This document shows positions 5,250 through 5,872 of a stretch of DNA of 5,872 nucleotides, piece by piece. Both the position numbers and the translations under genes were made by a program. Every line of letters starts with the position of its first letter. Within the stretch, counting starts at the first letter, position 1. Source of the DNA: Halovenus sp. Its GTDB lineage: Archaea > Halobacteriota > Halobacteria > Halobacteriales > Haloarculaceae. The notes under the pieces are model-generated. The model worked only from the letters and a program-made list of their open reading frames with translations, made no database searches and was not told the origin of the DNA. The stretch is taken from positions 1 through 5,872 of the forward strand of contig PUNZ01000169.1 in NCBI GenBank assembly GCA_003551945.1. Reading direction: 5' to 3'.

Positions 5250-5872
5250 ATGGATCCTGTTCGCGTCGATGCAGTCATTGACCTGAGTTATGGTATTTTG
5301 ATTCTCATCGCGCTGGTGTTGATGATTCAACTCGGCGGGATGGTTGGTATTGCCTTTGGAATCGGTGTCTTGCTCGCGTATGCGTTACACGTTGTCTGGA
5401 AGATGGCCCGGTTTGACCCGGAATGGATGACACGCGTTGAAGCGACTGTCGAGGATGCTGTTGAAAAGCAGGTTGGGAAGGAAGTGGAACGAAGCGTCGG
5501 CGAAACCGTCGAGAAGACGGTTGGTGAGACGGTTGAGAAAACGGTCGGCGAGCAAGTTGAGCAAAGCGTTGGGGAACAGGTCGAGAAGACGGTTGGAGAG
5601 ACAGTTGGAAAAGAGGTAGAACGAAGCGTTGAGGATGCAGTCTCAAAGCAGGTCGAAGGAACAGTGAAGGCAACGGTCGAGCAGGCGGCTGAAGAGACAG
5701 TGAAAGCAACAGTCGAGGAGGCAGCAGAGGAGGCGGCTGAAGAGACAGTGAAAGCAACCGTTGAGGAGGCGGCTGAAGAGACAATGAAAGCAACCGTTGA
5801 GGAGGCGGCTGAAGAGACAGTGAAGGAAACGGTCGAAGAGGCTGTTGAGGAGACTGCTGAAGAGACAGTGAA
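5250..5872 (+). CDS. Membrane-anchored tetrad-repeat helical protein, unknown function (3' partial)
   Basis: The frame is open from ATG 5250 to the window edge without a stop (207 codons visible). I do not recognise a named family. Residues 13-50 form two hydrophobic stretches (about 13-28 and 30-49) split by Gly-Gly, probably a transmembrane hairpin with both ends on the same side. The WKMAR that follows may mark the cytoplasmic face. From Val63 onward every fourth residue is Val, or occasionally Ala or Met, without a break to residue 207, and the intervening residues are mostly Glu, Lys, Thr, Gln, Gly and Ala. Residues 63-137 use variants of VEKT/VGET. Residues 138-207 are built from 12-residue units of the type TVKATVEEAAEE. 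The composition predicts a very long helix, but the period is 4, not 7 or 11. An ATG at 5245 is in another frame and stops quickly. The reading frame is strongly supported by the periodic pattern. The role could be structural, spacer-like or polymer- or membrane-binding; the sequence does not say which. Confidence 0.85.
   Translation, partial: MDPVRVDAVIDLSYGILILIALVLMIQLGGMVGIAFGIGVLLAYALHVVWKMARFDPEWMTRVEATVEDAVEKQVGKEVERSVGETVEKTVGETVEKTVGEQVEQSVGEQVEKTVGETVGKEVERSVEDAVSKQVEGTVKATVEQAAEETVKATVEEAAEEAAEETVKATVEEAAEETMKATVEEAAEETVKETVEEAVEETAEETV
5661..5872 (+). repeat. Tandem 36-bp (12-codon) repeats inside the tetrad-repeat gene
   Basis: Units start at 5661, 5697, 5745, 5781, 5817 and (partial) 5853. 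The common core is gctgaagagacagtgaaagc, followed by an (acc/acg/aca)-gt(c/t)-gag segment. The second unit is followed by an extra 12 bp (5733-5744, encoding Ala-Ala-Glu-Glu), so the array keeps its 4-codon phase. Some units are almost identical at DNA level, which points to recent duplication. The array is coding, not CRISPR: it has no spacers and the frame is preserved. Confidence 0.85.

Noticed and set aside
5305..5793. 162-codon minus-strand Leu/Pro/Arg/Ser-rich open frame and a 60-codon plus-strand frame at 5437-5619
   Set aside because: Both are out-of-frame readings of the 12-bp periodic coding repeat; the low-complexity composition comes from the repeat. The frame from ATG 5250 has membrane helices and a strict residue period.
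5436..5872. CRISPR array
   Set aside because: The repeats are contiguous and diverged without unique spacers, and they preserve one reading frame throughout.

Overview
The window looks like chromosomal DNA from a haloarchaeon (class Halobacteria). The encoded proteins are strongly acidic, and several putative TATA boxes lie 25-37 bp upstream of start codons, leaving little or no leader. The mismatch-repair, FKBP and IS200/IS605 proteins are all of haloarchaeal style. No species is assigned. GC content looks moderate by eye and was not computed.

Left part (1-3251). The window opens in the last 46 codons of a biotin carboxyl carrier domain (+). A convergent FKBP-type peptidyl-prolyl isomerase follows (-). 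The two are separated by a gene-free stretch of about 170 bp carrying a long near-perfect palindrome that probably ends transcription. A complete mutL (+) with an intact endonuclease motif runs divergently from the FKBP gene. It is followed 19 bp later by a small convergent acidic protein of unknown function (-).

Middle part (about 3313-5120). A complete IS200/IS605-family element lies on the minus strand. It has tnpA (Y1 HUH transposase) followed after one base by tnpB (RuvC-type RNA-guided nuclease, ancestor group of Cas12). All catalytic residues are visible. Two stem-loops just past the tnpB stop fit the 3' part of an omega-RNA, and an imperfect bulged hairpin lies at the tnpA-proximal end. 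The element sits between two divergent host promoters.

Right part (5250-5872). An open frame runs off the edge. It encodes an N-terminal transmembrane hairpin followed by an extraordinary charged stretch in which every fourth residue is Val, Ala or Met, without interruption, for 37 consecutive tetrads. This frame is the most unusual thing in the window, because the strict 4-residue period is neither the heptad nor the hendecad of known coiled coils. Apart from tnpA and tnpB, the genes look like independent transcription units and do not form one pathway.
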